Below, one piece after another: positions 17,145-25,050 of a DNA stretch of 64,000 bases. Below the pieces are notes generated by a model that did no database searches, was not told the origin of the DNA, and saw only the letters and a program-made list of their open reading frames with translations. The position numbers and the translations under genes are program-made. Position 1 is the stretch's first letter. Every line of letters begins with the position of its first letter. Source of the stretch: Chloroflexota bacterium (GTDB lineage: Bacteria; Chloroflexota; Anaerolineae; Anaerolineales; Villigracilaceae); NCBI GenBank assembly GCA_016234555.1, contig JACRBJ010000032.1, forward strand, positions 248,001-312,000, in the 5' to 3' direction.

Positions 17145-18155
17145 TCACTGCACAATAAACTGCGCGTTCCTGTAATGGTCATCCGTCGGGTTGCGGATCA
17201 AGCCCGATTTCAGCGCAAACAGAATCTCGCGCACACCGTCATCCACCGTCAGCGTGGTTTCGAATCCAAGCACTCGCCTGATCTTTTCGAACGAGACCGT
17301 GATGTCGCGCATGTCGCCACCGAAGGTCAGGTCTTTATATTCCACCACCGTTTCGGGCATGCGTTTCAGGATGAAATTCACGATGTCGTTCTTGGAATAA
17401 TTACCGTTCTCCATTCCCAAATTGAAGACCTGCCCGCGGATTTTCTCCCGCTCCGCCTCCAGCCCCATGATGATGCCGCGCACCGCGTCGCGGATATGGA
17501 CAAAGGAACGCGAGTATCCGCGCTGGTAGATGATAAGCTCGCGTTTGGTGAACGCTTCGAGAACGAATTGATTCACGATCAGGTCGAAACGGGTGCGGGG
17601 CGAAATACCGTAGAGTGTCGCAAAGCGGAAAAGCAGTGGCGCGCAGGAGGGGTCTTTCTGCGAAAGGAGATATTCCTCCGCCGCGATCTTGGTCTCGGCA
17701 TACAAGGATTGCGGGTTGAGGGGTGTTTCCTCCGTGACGGGTTTGCCGTCGGGACTCAAACCGTAGTTGCTGTAACTGGATGCGAACACAAACCTTTCCG
17801 CGCCCAAGTCTGATGCCTGACCATGGACAGTTTTCGTGGCTTCGACATTGTACTTCCACGCCACCTGCCTGCCCACCGCCTGACATGCCGGGAAACCGAC
17901 AATACCCGCCAGGTGGACAACAACATCAGGCTTTTGCCAGTCCTTCCTGATCGAGTTGCGGACGGCTCGCGGTTCGGTCACATCCGCCTTGGCGAAGTGA
18001 AAGTTGGGGTGACTCAGGAACGGCAGAATGCTCTCGCCGCCGAACAGGAGGCTGTCGAGGACGCTGACCCTGTAGTTCCGGCGCAGCAACTCCGCGGTCA
18101 GGATGGAGCCGATATAGCCCGCTCCGCCGGTGATTAAAACATGGCGTTCCGTCAT
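17145..18155 (-). CDS. NAD-dependent epimerase/dehydratase (extended SDR)
   Basis: This 336-residue enzyme begins with HVLITGGAGYIGSIL for cofactor binding. ASSYSNYG and LYAETK provide the catalytic Ser-Tyr-Lys set, and RGYSRSFVHIRDAVRG is the usual C-terminal substrate-loop motif. Sequence between these points is less like GalE or RmlB, so the sugar is undefined. The start overlaps the stop of the regulator gene by four bases (ATGA), which implies translational coupling. It probably supplies an activated sugar for the surface polymer. Confidence 0.85.
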   Translation of the reverse strand: MTERHVLITGGAGYIGSILTAELLRRNYRVSVLDSLLFGGESILPFLSHPNFHFAKADVTEPRAVRNSIRKDWQKPDVVVHLAGIVGFPACQAVGRQVAWKYNVEATKTVHGQASDLGAERFVFASSYSNYGLSPDGKPVTEETPLNPQSLYAETKIAAEEYLLSQKDPSCAPLLFRFATLYGISPRTRFDLIVNQFVLEAFTKRELIIYQRGYSRSFVHIRDAVRGIIMGLEAEREKIRGQVFNLGMENGNYSKNDIVNFILKRMPETVVEYKDLTFGGDMRDITVSFEKIRRVLGFETTLTVDDGVREILFALKSGLIRNPTDDHYRNAQFIVQ

Positions 18156-18628
18156 TCCAAGCCCTCCAGTCTGATTTTGTAACCATCCAAAACAAGCGCG
18201 GGGACGGATTTATCCGTTACCACTGTCACGCCCTGTTCCATGCAGGTCAGTTTGCAAATGTCCGCCACGTCGCCGGAACCGGCGATGCGCACGCGGTCGA
18301 AGCCAGCCTGTTTCACTTTCACAAGATAATCCTTTACCCGCTGGCGCGTGCGGCGGTACACGGAAAAGGATTGCTCTACATAATTAATGGCGAGCCGGGC
18401 ACGCAAGGCGAGACCTTCGGGTGTGATGATGTATCTCAGCTTCTTGCGCTCGGCGCGGGAAACCTTGACCGCACCCTTGGCAATGAGCCGCTTTAAATGC
18501 CAGTTGACCGTTCCAACCGCCACGCCCAACTGCGTGGCAAGCGTGGACTGGTTGACGTTGGGATCGCTCTCGATCTGTTCGAGCAGGGTTAGCTCGCGGA
18601 GTTCTTCGTTTGTGGGTTCAACACTCAT
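18152..18628 (-). CDS. Winged-helix regulator with C-terminal nucleotide-binding-like domain
   Basis: The 158-residue protein has an N-terminal winged helix (about 10-80): TLLEQIESDPNVNQSTLATQLGVAVGTVNWHLKRLIAKG is a clear helix-turn-helix of the Lrp/MarR-like kind. The C-terminal part, FDRVRIAGSGDVADICKL followed by VVTDKSVPALVLDGY, has a Gly-rich turn like a small Rossmann-type sensor. It is the first gene of the glycan locus. A strong promoter and a 17-bp palindrome overlap its start site, which fits autoregulation and control of the whole locus, possibly by a sugar nucleotide. The ligand is unknown. Confidence 0.82.
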   Translation of the reverse strand: MSVEPTNEELRELTLLEQIESDPNVNQSTLATQLGVAVGTVNWHLKRLIAKGAVKVSRAERKKLRYIITPEGLALRARLAINYVEQSFSVYRRTRQRVKDYLVKVKQAGFDRVRIAGSGDVADICKLTCMEQGVTVVTDKSVPALVLDGYKIRLEGLE

Positions 18629-18643
18629 GCTTTATATTTCCAA

Positions 18644-18660
18644 AATTCAGTCGCTGAATT
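18644..18660. promoter_or_regulatory. Operator-like palindrome at the glycan-locus promoter
   Basis: AATTCAG and its exact complement flank a 3-nt centre (CGA on the minus strand). The site overlaps the end of the -10 box and the expected start of transcription. A bound dimer would block RNA polymerase, which suits repression by the adjacent winged-helix protein. Confidence 0.6.
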
Positions 18661-18685
18661 ATAACCTCGAATCAAGCAGGGTCAA
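18658..18685 (-). promoter_or_regulatory. Sigma70-type promoter of the glycan locus
   Basis: On the minus strand a TTGACC -35 box and a perfect TATAAT -10 box are separated by 16 nt. The -10 box ends about 30 nt before the ATG of the regulator gene. Confidence 0.7.
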
Positions 18686-18752
18686 GAGAGGTTCGCGTTG
18701 CTTCGGTGAGAAGATAATTCGCGCTGGGCATGGTCGAACATGGGTCAAAATA

Positions 18753-18786
18753 AAACCGCTCCAGCCGATAAGGTTGGAGCGGTTTC
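18753..18786 (-). terminator. Intrinsic terminator after recN
   Basis: An 11-bp stem (AAACCGCTCCA and complement) with an 11-12 nt loop is followed on the minus strand by TATTTTG. It lies just after the recN stop codon. Confidence 0.8.
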
Positions 18787-18803
18787 GATACATTTGCCTT
18801 GGG

Positions 18804-20537
18804 CTATTTTTTGCCTTTGACCATCTGCCTTGCGGACTGCAACAACTCGTGCGCGGAACGCAGTGTGCCTTCGCCGACTTCGCCGAGCATTTGCGAGAGT
18901 TCGAGCAGACGCTGTTCGCCTTCGAGTCTCTCGACACGGGTGAGGGTACGCCCGTCCTTGACGAGTTTCTGCACCTGATAATGCTGGTCGCCAAAGACTG
19001 CCAGTTGTGGAAGGTGGGTCACGCAAAAGACCTGATGCGAGCGGGAGAGGTTCCAGAGTTTTTGTCCGACCACCATGCCCACACGTCCGCCAATACCTTG
19101 GTCGATTTCGTCGAAGATGAGCGAGGGGACTTCATCGGCGCGGGCGAGGACGTTCTTCAAACCGAGCATGAGGCGCGAGGTCTCGCCGCCGGAGGCAATC
19201 TTCGCCAGCGGTTTGAGTCCTTCGCCGGGATTGGGCGCGATCAAAAACTCGACGCGGTCGAATCCGTTTTGGTCGAAAGCAATGCGCGAGCCGTCAGCGA
19301 GGGGTGCGCCGTTGGGGTCGGGCTTGGTCTGGAAGTCCACGCCGAAGCGGGCGGACTGCATCTTCAGGTCGTTGAGTTCAGCTTCGATGCCGTTGCCCAT
19401 CTCCACCGCAGCGGACTTGCGCTTTTTAGAAAGTGTGCCGCCCTGTTTGGCAAGTTGCTCCAGCAGTTTGGCCTCCTGCATTTCCAACTCGTTGATGCGC
19501 TCCGCCGCGCCCGTGATGGTCTCGAGTTGCTTGCGGGCGTCGGTACCGTAGGCGATGACAGCGGGGATGCTGCCGCCGTATTTGCGGACCAGCGAGTGAA
19601 TGAGGTCAAGGCGTTCTTCGACATCTTCCAGCCGCTTGGGATTGAATTCGATCTCTTCGAGATAATCGCGCAGGCTGTGAATCACATCCGAGATGGTATC
19701 GAGAAGGAGGTCAGCTTGGTTTGCCAGTTCGGACTGCGCCGCGTCGATCTTGGCGAGCGCGCCCAACGCCTGCGCGGCTTGACCGATCAAATCGGTGGCG
19801 GCGGGAGTTTCGGGCGAGCCTTCATCTAAAACTGCCAGCGCTTCCTGCGCGTTTTGCGCGAGGGATTCGGCGTTGGCGAGACGGTCGCGTTCCTTGCGGA
19901 GTTCTTCGTCTTCGCCTGCTTTCAGCCGCGCAGATTCGATTTCCTCAGCCTGGTAGGTGAGCATTTCGATGCGGCGGTCTGAATCGGATTGGGCTTTGCG
20001 GAGGTCGGTCAACTCGCGGCGCAGGTTGAGTAGGGTGTGATAGGTCTGGCGGTAATCGCTCAGGGGTTGACCAACTTCGGCGAAGCGATCAAGCAGCCCA
20101 AGGTGCGCGCGCGGATCCAGCAGCGAGAGATGTTCCGCCTGCCCGTGGATGTCCACCAGCAGCGCGCCCAGTTCCTTCAACAATCCCACATTGACTGTGC
20201 GCCCGTTGATTCTCGCCACGCTGCGTCCTTCCTTGCGGACTTCGCGCATGAGGGTGACGTAGTTTGGGTCGTCCATCAACTCCTCGCGGTTGAGGACGAA
20301 GTGCACGGCTTCCCTTTCCGAACCTGTCAAATGGAAGACCGCCTCGACGAATGCGGTGTCGGCGTCGGTGCGGACGAAGGTGGTATCCGCCTTGCCGCCG
20401 ATGAGCATGACCACCGCGTCGAGGATGATGGATTTGCCCGCGCCTGTTTCACCCGTCAGGATGATGAGTCCTGAATCGAAGCGCAGGTCGAGTTTGTCAA
20501 TGATGGCAAAGTTTTGGATGTGAAGTTCGGTAAGCAT
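18804..20537 (-). CDS. recN: DNA repair ATPase RecN
   Basis: The 577-residue SMC-like protein starts at MLTELHIQNFAIIDKL, with Walker A TGETGAGKS at about 28-36. The long middle is coiled-coil, rich in Leu/Glu/Arg heptads. The C-terminal half-ATPase has ASGGETSRLMLGLKNVL (signature) and LIFDEIDQGIGGRVG (Walker B). RecN is a cohesin-like protein that helps recombinational repair of double-strand breaks. The reading frame extends far upstream but lacks homology there and crosses the next gene, so the internal ATG was used. It is the last gene of an operon with a zinc-finger protein and nadK. Confidence 0.97.
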   Translation of the reverse strand: MLTELHIQNFAIIDKLDLRFDSGLIILTGETGAGKSIILDAVVMLIGGKADTTFVRTDADTAFVEAVFHLTGSEREAVHFVLNREELMDDPNYVTLMREVRKEGRSVARINGRTVNVGLLKELGALLVDIHGQAEHLSLLDPRAHLGLLDRFAEVGQPLSDYRQTYHTLLNLRRELTDLRKAQSDSDRRIEMLTYQAEEIESARLKAGEDEELRKERDRLANAESLAQNAQEALAVLDEGSPETPAATDLIGQAAQALGALAKIDAAQSELANQADLLLDTISDVIHSLRDYLEEIEFNPKRLEDVEERLDLIHSLVRKYGGSIPAVIAYGTDARKQLETITGAAERINELEMQEAKLLEQLAKQGGTLSKKRKSAAVEMGNGIEAELNDLKMQSARFGVDFQTKPDPNGAPLADGSRIAFDQNGFDRVEFLIAPNPGEGLKPLAKIASGGETSRLMLGLKNVLARADEVPSLIFDEIDQGIGGRVGMVVGQKLWNLSRSHQVFCVTHLPQLAVFGDQHYQVQKLVKDGRTLTRVERLEGEQRLLELSQMLGEVGEGTLRSAHELLQSARQMVKGKK

Positions 20538-20539
20538 GG

Positions 20540-21079
20540 TTATCGAAATAGTTGGATTCCGGAAAGTCGGGTGTAGACGAGCGGTACAGCAATCACAAGG
20601 TAGATACCTTGAAAGATGATTCCAAAAATATTCATGGTCAACAATTGAAACAAAGCGATGGGCAATGCTCCGATCACGACACCGACGGCAACGGTAATGA
20701 ACAGGTTTTTCGAACGATGGCGGCGGGTCACAAAGCGGACACTTTCCGCAATCATCGTACCGGCAACGGGTGCTCCCGCCGCAATCAAAAACCAGCCAAA
20801 GAAACCAATGCCGCCAATCAACGTGACGAGGAATGCCGCCACGCCCGACAAAATCGCGGCAACGATAAATCCCAGCGGGTAGTCGTACCATTCGGAGGTG
20901 TCAAAAGTTTTTTGCTGCGAACGAACGCAGTCTTTGCACAAATAGCCTGTTGGCGTGCGTTGGGCGCAGGAGGCACAGATGTAACGTTCACAGCGTTTAC
21001 AGCGCAGGCTGGTCTCGCGGGTGGGATGGACGTAACAATAGTTGACGGGCGAGGTGGAAATGGTTTCTGTGTCTGTCAT
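20540..21079 (-). CDS. Membrane protein with N-terminal zinc finger
   Basis: This 179-residue protein begins with a B-box-like zinc-binding segment (about 14-52): CYVHPTRETSLRCKRCERYICASCAQRTPTGYLCKDC, with paired Cys and one His. Three or four hydrophobic segments follow from residue 68. Proteins with this design occur widely beside rhomboid-like or regulatory membrane domains; the function is unknown. It lies two bases from recN and overlaps nadK by four bases, so it is co-transcribed with both. Confidence 0.75.
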   Translation of the reverse strand: MTDTETISTSPVNYCYVHPTRETSLRCKRCERYICASCAQRTPTGYLCKDCVRSQQKTFDTSEWYDYPLGFIVAAILSGVAAFLVTLIGGIGFFGWFLIAAGAPVAGTMIAESVRFVTRRHRSKNLFITVAVGVVIGALPIALFQLLTMNIFGIIFQGIYLVIAVPLVYTRLSGIQLFR

Positions 21080-21939
21080 CGAGGAAATCCCAAAGAGTTT
21101 TCGTTCATATGCGCGGTGAGATTGCGATAGAAATAACCGGGGTCGCCAAAGCGGATAAATTGGGCGGTGACGTCGGCGACGGTCACGGTCACGTGGTCGT
21201 CCTCCATCAACAGGATCGGCGGCTGACCGTCCACGCTGAGGATGGAATTTTCACTGTTGACCACGATGCTGACCGAGGAGCCTTCCGATAAAACCACGGC
21301 GCGATCCACCGAGAGGTGCGGGGCAATCGGCACGAGGAGGATGTTGCGCAGTTCAGGCGGGAGGATGGGTCCGCCCGCGGCGAGGGCGTAGGCGGTGGAG
21401 CCTGTGGCAGTGGACGCGATCAACCCGTCGGCGACATAACTGGTCAGGCGGCGTCCATCCACTGAAACAGTCAACCGGACAGGGTGCAGGTTTTGTCCGC
21501 GTGCGACAACAACTTCATTCAATGCGTTTGAGTCGCCGAGGCTTTCACCCGCACGGATATGTTCAGCGCGCAACATCATGCGGTTCTCGATCCAGGCTTC
21601 GCCGTTGAGTAATTTTTCAAAGTATTCACGCCATTCCTGACGTTCAATTTGCATCAGGAATCCCAACCTGCCAAGATTCACACCCAGGATTGGCACACCG
21701 CTGGGTGCACATAAATGTCCTGCGCGTAACACGCTGCCGTCGCCGCCCACGGTAATCAGCATGTCAAACTCGCCTTTTTTTACACGCTTGCGAAGCTCCC
21801 CGTCATTTAAAGAACCAAAAGGCGCATCCACGCCTTTTTCCTTGAGGAAGGCAGACATGGCTTCCGCTTCCGCAAAGGCTTCGGGCATTTTGGGATAAGC
21901 CGTGATCACTGGGTGTTTGGGCTGGAAGGACTTGGACAT
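21076..21939 (-). CDS. nadK: NAD kinase
   Basis: The 287-residue enzyme phosphorylates NAD to NADP. It has the family GGDGS motif (TVGGDGSVLRAG), LGVNLGRLGFL, the NE-containing SNALNEVVVARG segment and the TATGSTAYALAAGGPI block. The ATG encoding MSKSFQP was preferred: a TATAAT box ends 7 nt before it and there is no ribosome site, so the message may be almost leaderless. The four-base overlap with the next gene suggests an operon with the zinc-finger protein and recN. Confidence 0.95.
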   Translation of the reverse strand: MSKSFQPKHPVITAYPKMPEAFAEAEAMSAFLKEKGVDAPFGSLNDGELRKRVKKGEFDMLITVGGDGSVLRAGHLCAPSGVPILGVNLGRLGFLMQIERQEWREYFEKLLNGEAWIENRMMLRAEHIRAGESLGDSNALNEVVVARGQNLHPVRLTVSVDGRRLTSYVADGLIASTATGSTAYALAAGGPILPPELRNILLVPIAPHLSVDRAVVLSEGSSVSIVVNSENSILSVDGQPPILLMEDDHVTVTVADVTAQFIRFGDPGYFYRNLTAHMNENSLGFPR

Positions 21940-21946
21940 GTGGGCA

Positions 21947-21952
21947 ATTATA
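21947..21952 (-). promoter_or_regulatory. -10 box next to the nadK start
   Basis: A TATAAT hexamer on the minus strand ends 7 nt before the nadK ATG. No clear -35 box was seen at the usual distance. Confidence 0.4.
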
Positions 21953-22044
21953 AGATGAAAGGATAAATTATGAAGGATGAAGGATGGAATTCTGTCAAAA
22001 ACCAAAGGTCGATTGACTTTCGACTTTTGACCTGCGACCCGTTT

Positions 22045-22557
22045 TCACGCCAGCCTTTCATCACAAGCATTCCGATATCCACATTTGGCACAGCGACCGG
22101 GTTGTTCGTGCGAGCGGGGAACATCCTTTTTGTGCTCGTCGCGTTTCATCTCGACAAGCAGGTCAATGAGGGATTGCTCCAACTCACGGGTGTAGTCCAC
22201 GGCAAAGTCACGGTTCTCGTAGTGGATGATCCCATACGGCGGGCGGGTGTGATAAGTCTTCTCCACCAGCAGGCAATACGCCGCGAGTTGATAAATGTGT
22301 GAGTCATACGGTGCTTCGGGTGCGCGCCCGGATTTGACCTCCACCGGGATGATCTTCCCGTTTTGTTCGACGAGGTAATCGGGCTTGCCGGTCAACCCCA
22401 TCGCTGTGTAAAAAAGCGGTTTCTCCACCTTGCCCCATCCCCGTGTGTCGGTGTAGATGATGCGTCCGCCGGGCAGACCTGCCTCCTTCCGCTGACGGTT
22501 GGACTGGCGGAAAAAGAACAGGGCGAAGATAAGCAGGGCAAGGGCGAGGTAGAGCAT
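22045..22557 (-). CDS. Cas4-like nuclease, C-terminal half with membrane anchor
   Basis: The 170-residue protein starts with a transmembrane helix (about 1-17) and then carries the catalytic core of the Cas4/RecB-type PD-(D/E)XK fold: GKPD with D60, PVEVKSG with E73 and K75, and the QLAAY motif with Q90 and Y94. The end has CAKCGYRNAC (C156, C159, C165), matching the last three iron-sulfur cysteines of Cas4. The first Cys and motif-I His expected in a complete Cas4 are absent here; they are present in the small protein encoded at 23873-24106. The two are probably halves of one enzyme. No CRISPR array or other cas gene is nearby. Confidence 0.8.
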   Translation of the reverse strand: MLYLALALLIFALFFFRQSNRQRKEAGLPGGRIIYTDTRGWGKVEKPLFYTAMGLTGKPDYLVEQNGKIIPVEVKSGRAPEAPYDSHIYQLAAYCLLVEKTYHTRPPYGIIHYENRDFAVDYTRELEQSLIDLLVEMKRDEHKKDVPRSHEQPGRCAKCGYRNACDERLA

Positions 22558-22563
22558 GATATT

Positions 22564-22594
22564 CAGTAATCAGTGGACAGTGATCAGTAGGCAG
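22564..22594. repeat. CAGTRATCAGT direct repeats
   Basis: Repeated CAGTAATCAGT and CAGTGATCAGT units fill the short gap between the Cas4-like C-half gene and the first HEAT-like gene. They mark a possible rearrangement point. Confidence 0.5.
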
Positions 22595-23224
22595 TTAGAT
22601 GACTTCGGCGGCACGAATGAGTTTTTTTACGCGGGACAGTCCGCCGCCCGAAAGGTCTTCGGTGCGTTTTTCGAGGACTTTGATGAATTCGTTTTTATTG
22701 CCGGCGTTTACCGCAGGGAAAGTCCTCTCGGCATGTTGTGGAACTTCCTTCGGACGGCAGAAGGCAAGGTGATGGAGCAAATCAGGAAAGATGGTCGCGT
22801 TGTATTTCGGGTTTGCAGATGCGGTATGGGCAAACACCGAGATGGCATTGTCCACGGTGATAACCGAACCTGTCTCCTTGGCTTTTTTGATTGTGTTCAA
22901 GTTCCTGAAAATCGTGTCGGGGTCGATCTTTGCTGCCGCCGCAAGTGCAATCATCGCGCCCCAGGCTAGGCGGTTGTTTTTGCTTTTCAGCAACTTGATG
23001 AAATCCTCGGTGTATCCCGCAATCAAGTCAGGCTCGATATAGCCGACTTCATACAGGACTTTGATGCAATCGGCTTGGATGTTCTTGTCTTTGTTCCACA
23101 GGTTTTCGACAACTTCACGGATGCCTGCTTTATCCTTTTTTGTGGCAAGGTCACGCGCCAGTTCCTGGTTTGGAACTTCGTCGCGGCGATTTTGAAGGGA
23201 GGCAAGACGATTCAAAATGGACAT
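22595..23224 (-). CDS. HEAT-like helical repeat protein, copy 1
   Basis: A 209-residue, almost entirely helical protein. Features include KAGIREVVENLWNKDKNIQADCIKVLYEVG and RLAWGAMIALAAAAKIDP, which resemble paired HEAT/ARM-like helices. It is paralogous along its full length to the protein encoded at 23237-23869, with matching start (NRL-LQ-RRD-PN) and end (KLIR-AE-I). Such solenoids usually bind proteins or nucleic acids. It lies between the two halves of a Cas4-like nuclease, so a scaffold for that nuclease is possible but untested. Confidence 0.75.
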   Translation of the reverse strand: MSILNRLASLQNRRDEVPNQELARDLATKKDKAGIREVVENLWNKDKNIQADCIKVLYEVGYIEPDLIAGYTEDFIKLLKSKNNRLAWGAMIALAAAAKIDPDTIFRNLNTIKKAKETGSVITVDNAISVFAHTASANPKYNATIFPDLLHHLAFCRPKEVPQHAERTFPAVNAGNKNEFIKVLEKRTEDLSGGGLSRVKKLIRAAEVI

Positions 23225-23236
23225 CGGTTATTCCTT

Positions 23237-23869
23237 TCAAATGGCTTCCGCCATGCGGATGATTTTTTTCAGTCTTGTGAAATCCGAGCCGGAAAGGGAC
23301 TCCAGCCGTTTTTTCAGGATCTTGATGAACTCTGAATTGTTGGTTTCATTTACGGCGGGCAGAATTTTTTCGGCGCGTTCGGTCAGGTGTTTGCGCGGAC
23401 ACGAAGATAAATGCTGGAGCAGGTAGGGGAAAATGGATGCGCTGTATTCTTCGCTTGAGGCAGAGGTATGTGTCAGCACGGAGATGGATTTGTCGACGGC
23501 AACGTCGGAATCAGTCTCTGCAATGCGCTTGATCTCAGCCAGGTTTTTGAAGATGAACTCGGGGTTGACTTTGGCAATTTCAGAGAGGGCGGTGATCGCT
23601 CCCTCCACCATGTGGTGATGTTTGCTTTTCAGGAACTTAATGAAATCCCCGGCGTAAGGCGTGATGAGATTGGGATCAACCCTGCCGATCTCGTACATGA
23701 CGTTCATACAGTCGCCATGGATGTTCTTATTGTCGTTCCACATGTTTTCGGCGATTTCGCGAATGCCTGCCTTGTCGTTGCGCGCGGCAAGGTCACGCGC
23801 CAGGTCGAGATTGGGCGTTCGGTCACGACGGGTTTGCAGATAACCAAGACGGTTTAGAAGATCGGACAT
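23237..23869 (-). CDS. HEAT-like helical repeat protein, copy 2
   Basis: This 210-residue helical protein is the tandem paralogue of the one encoded just downstream. Blocks shared with little change are the DKAGIRE region, the DFIKFLKSK segment, the SISVLTHT region and the FPYLLQHL segment. The gene begins 3 nt after the stop of the Cas4-like N-half (TAAACCATG arrangement), so it is translated from the same message. Divergence is substantial, which suggests an old duplication and separate functions. Confidence 0.75.
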   Translation of the reverse strand: MSDLLNRLGYLQTRRDRTPNLDLARDLAARNDKAGIREIAENMWNDNKNIHGDCMNVMYEIGRVDPNLITPYAGDFIKFLKSKHHHMVEGAITALSEIAKVNPEFIFKNLAEIKRIAETDSDVAVDKSISVLTHTSASSEEYSASIFPYLLQHLSSCPRKHLTERAEKILPAVNETNNSEFIKILKKRLESLSGSDFTRLKKIIRMAEAI

Positions 23870-23872
23870 GGT

Positions 23873-24106
23873 TTATAACTGGGCGGCACAGTAAGCCGTC
23901 AGCATGAGGACAGCCGCCAGAAGCAGGATCAAGCCAACGGTCCGCAGCAGGGTGGCAGACAGGGTCTTGAGTCCATGCCGTCGGTGGAGTTCGGTCCCGG
24001 CGGCGAGTTCCGCCTTGTTCTCCGATTCGACCCCGTCCCTGCGATATTTCCAGGCGCGGCGGCAGTAGAGATAACTTCCGATGTCGGATGCGCGGGTGAT
24101 GGGCAT
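23873..24106 (-). CDS. Cas4-like nuclease, N-terminal half with membrane anchor
   Basis: The 77-residue protein has the Cas4 N-terminal signature: ASDIGSYLYCRRAW with C15, then an acidic-basic stretch and GTELHRRH carrying G37 and H41, the motif-I GxxxH. A hydrophobic helix (about 50-75) ends the protein. It therefore supplies the first iron-sulfur Cys and the metal-binding His that the 22045-22557 product lacks. The ATG at 24106 was chosen because homology begins there; the TATACT box ends only 6 nt upstream, so the transcript probably starts at this ATG. It heads a four-gene operon. Confidence 0.72.
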   Translation of the reverse strand: MPITRASDIGSYLYCRRAWKYRRDGVESENKAELAAGTELHRRHGLKTLSATLLRTVGLILLLAAVLMLTAYCAAQL

Positions 24107-24112
24107 GGGCAG

Positions 24113-24118
24113 AGTATA
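24113..24118 (-). promoter_or_regulatory. Extended -10 promoter giving a probable leaderless transcript
   Basis: TGC TATACT on the minus strand ends 6 nt before the ATG at 24106, placing +1 at the A of the start codon. The surrounding 17 bases (TTTGTGCTATACTCTGC) are identical to those upstream of ftsK at 38566. Confidence 0.5.
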
Positions 24119-24187
24119 GCACAAATTTTCTATATCAAGTTATGATAAACTTGCTCCGCTAGACAATTTTTTCTGCGGAGAAAGCCC

Positions 24188-24739
24188 ATGTCCAATCATC
24201 AGTATTATTCGATTGAAATCGCAGGGATAAAACGCGACCTGCGTTTGTTCGAAATCAAGCCGGGACTGAAAATTGCCATCCTGAATATTTTAGGCGATAC
24301 CGAACTGGTGCAAGCCAGCGCGCGCGAACTCGCCAAAAAACTTAAAGGGATCGAGCATGACATCCTCGTTACGGCGGAAGCCAAGTCCATTCCGCTGGCG
24401 CACGCGCTTTCGGTTGAGTTGAATAAGCCCTATGTCATCCTGCGGAAGACGTACAAGCCTTACATGGGCGATGCGGTGCGAGCGGAGACGCTTTCGATCA
24501 CAACGGGACAGCCACAGGTGTTGATTTTGGACGAGAAGGACCGCGACCTCATCCAACACAAAAAGGCGATCATCCTGGACGATGTCATCAGCACCGGTTC
24601 CACCCTGGAGGGAATGCGGATGATTTTGGAAAAAGCCGACTCGCAGGTGGTGGCTGAGGCTTCGATCCTCACCGAAGGCGATCAAAACCAATGGAGTGGC
24701 ATTGTCTCGCTGGGACATTTGCCGCTATTTACCGATTGA
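24188..24739 (+). CDS. Phosphoribosyltransferase, adenine/purine type
   Basis: The 183-residue enzyme has a type I PRTase fold. The PRPP-binding motif AIILDDVISTGSTLEGM is at about 125-140, and VTAEAKSIPLAHAL with YVILRKTYKPYMGD matches the hood and pyrophosphate loops of adenine and xanthine PRTases. It would join a purine base to PRPP for salvage in the cytoplasm. GGAG lies 7 nt before the ATG. It is transcribed away from the Cas4-like operon and ends at a terminator shared with the convergent gene. Base specificity cannot be fixed from the sequence. Confidence 0.85.
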   Translation: MSNHQYYSIEIAGIKRDLRLFEIKPGLKIAILNILGDTELVQASARELAKKLKGIEHDILVTAEAKSIPLAHALSVELNKPYVILRKTYKPYMGDAVRAETLSITTGQPQVLILDEKDRDLIQHKKAIILDDVISTGSTLEGMRMILEKADSQVVAEASILTEGDQNQWSGIVSLGHLPLFTD

Positions 24740-24761
24740 ACAAGAAAACAGGTAGATAAAA

Positions 24762-24790
24762 CAAGACCCTGAAACAAACTCAGGGTCTTG
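24762..24790 (+). terminator. Intrinsic terminator after the phosphoribosyltransferase
   Basis: CAAGACCCTGA and its complement form a stem with a 7-nt loop, followed by TGCTTTTATTTT. The A-rich left flank (GATAAAACAAG) lets it work also for the convergent GIY-YIG gene. Confidence 0.85.
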
Positions 24791-24795
24791 TGCTT

Positions 24796-25050
24796 TTATT
24801 TTCCGTTCCACTCTTCAGTCAGTTTGTTTTTCTGCGCGCGCTTCATCCTCTTGATGACGAGTTCGCGCTTCATGGCGGATATTCGATCCGGTTGCTCTTC
24901 CAGATACACCAGCTTGACCGGTCGGCGTGTGCTGGTGTATTTTGCGCCGACGCCCTTGTTGTGCTGGGCGACCCGTCTTTCGGGATCCAGCGTCCAGCCG
25001 GTATAAAAAGTCCCATCGGAGCATTCGACGATGTAGCAATAACAGGTCAT
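24796..25050 (-). CDS. GIY-YIG domain protein (UPF0213 type)
   Basis: This 84-residue protein is a stand-alone GIY-YIG domain. CYCYIVECSDGTFYTGWT gives the paired Tyr motif, RRVAQHNKG the Arg/His part, and the ELVIKRMKRAQKNKL segment the last helix. Small members of this group are related to structure-specific nucleases such as SLX1, although most have no tested activity. It overlaps the stop/start of the TyrA-like gene by four bases, so they share a message. Confidence 0.9.
   Translation of the reverse strand: MTCYCYIVECSDGTFYTGWTLDPERRVAQHNKGVGAKYTSTRRPVKLVYLEEQPDRISAMKRELVIKRMKRAQKNKLTEEWNGK

Noticed and set aside
20538..20891. Longer RecN with an N-terminal extension
   Set aside because: The extra frame runs across the zinc-finger protein gene and shows no RecN homology; the ATP-binding domain begins right at the internal ATG.
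22045..24106. CRISPR-Cas system
   Set aside because: Only Cas4-like pieces are present. No repeat-spacer array and no cas1, cas2 or effector gene was seen within the window.
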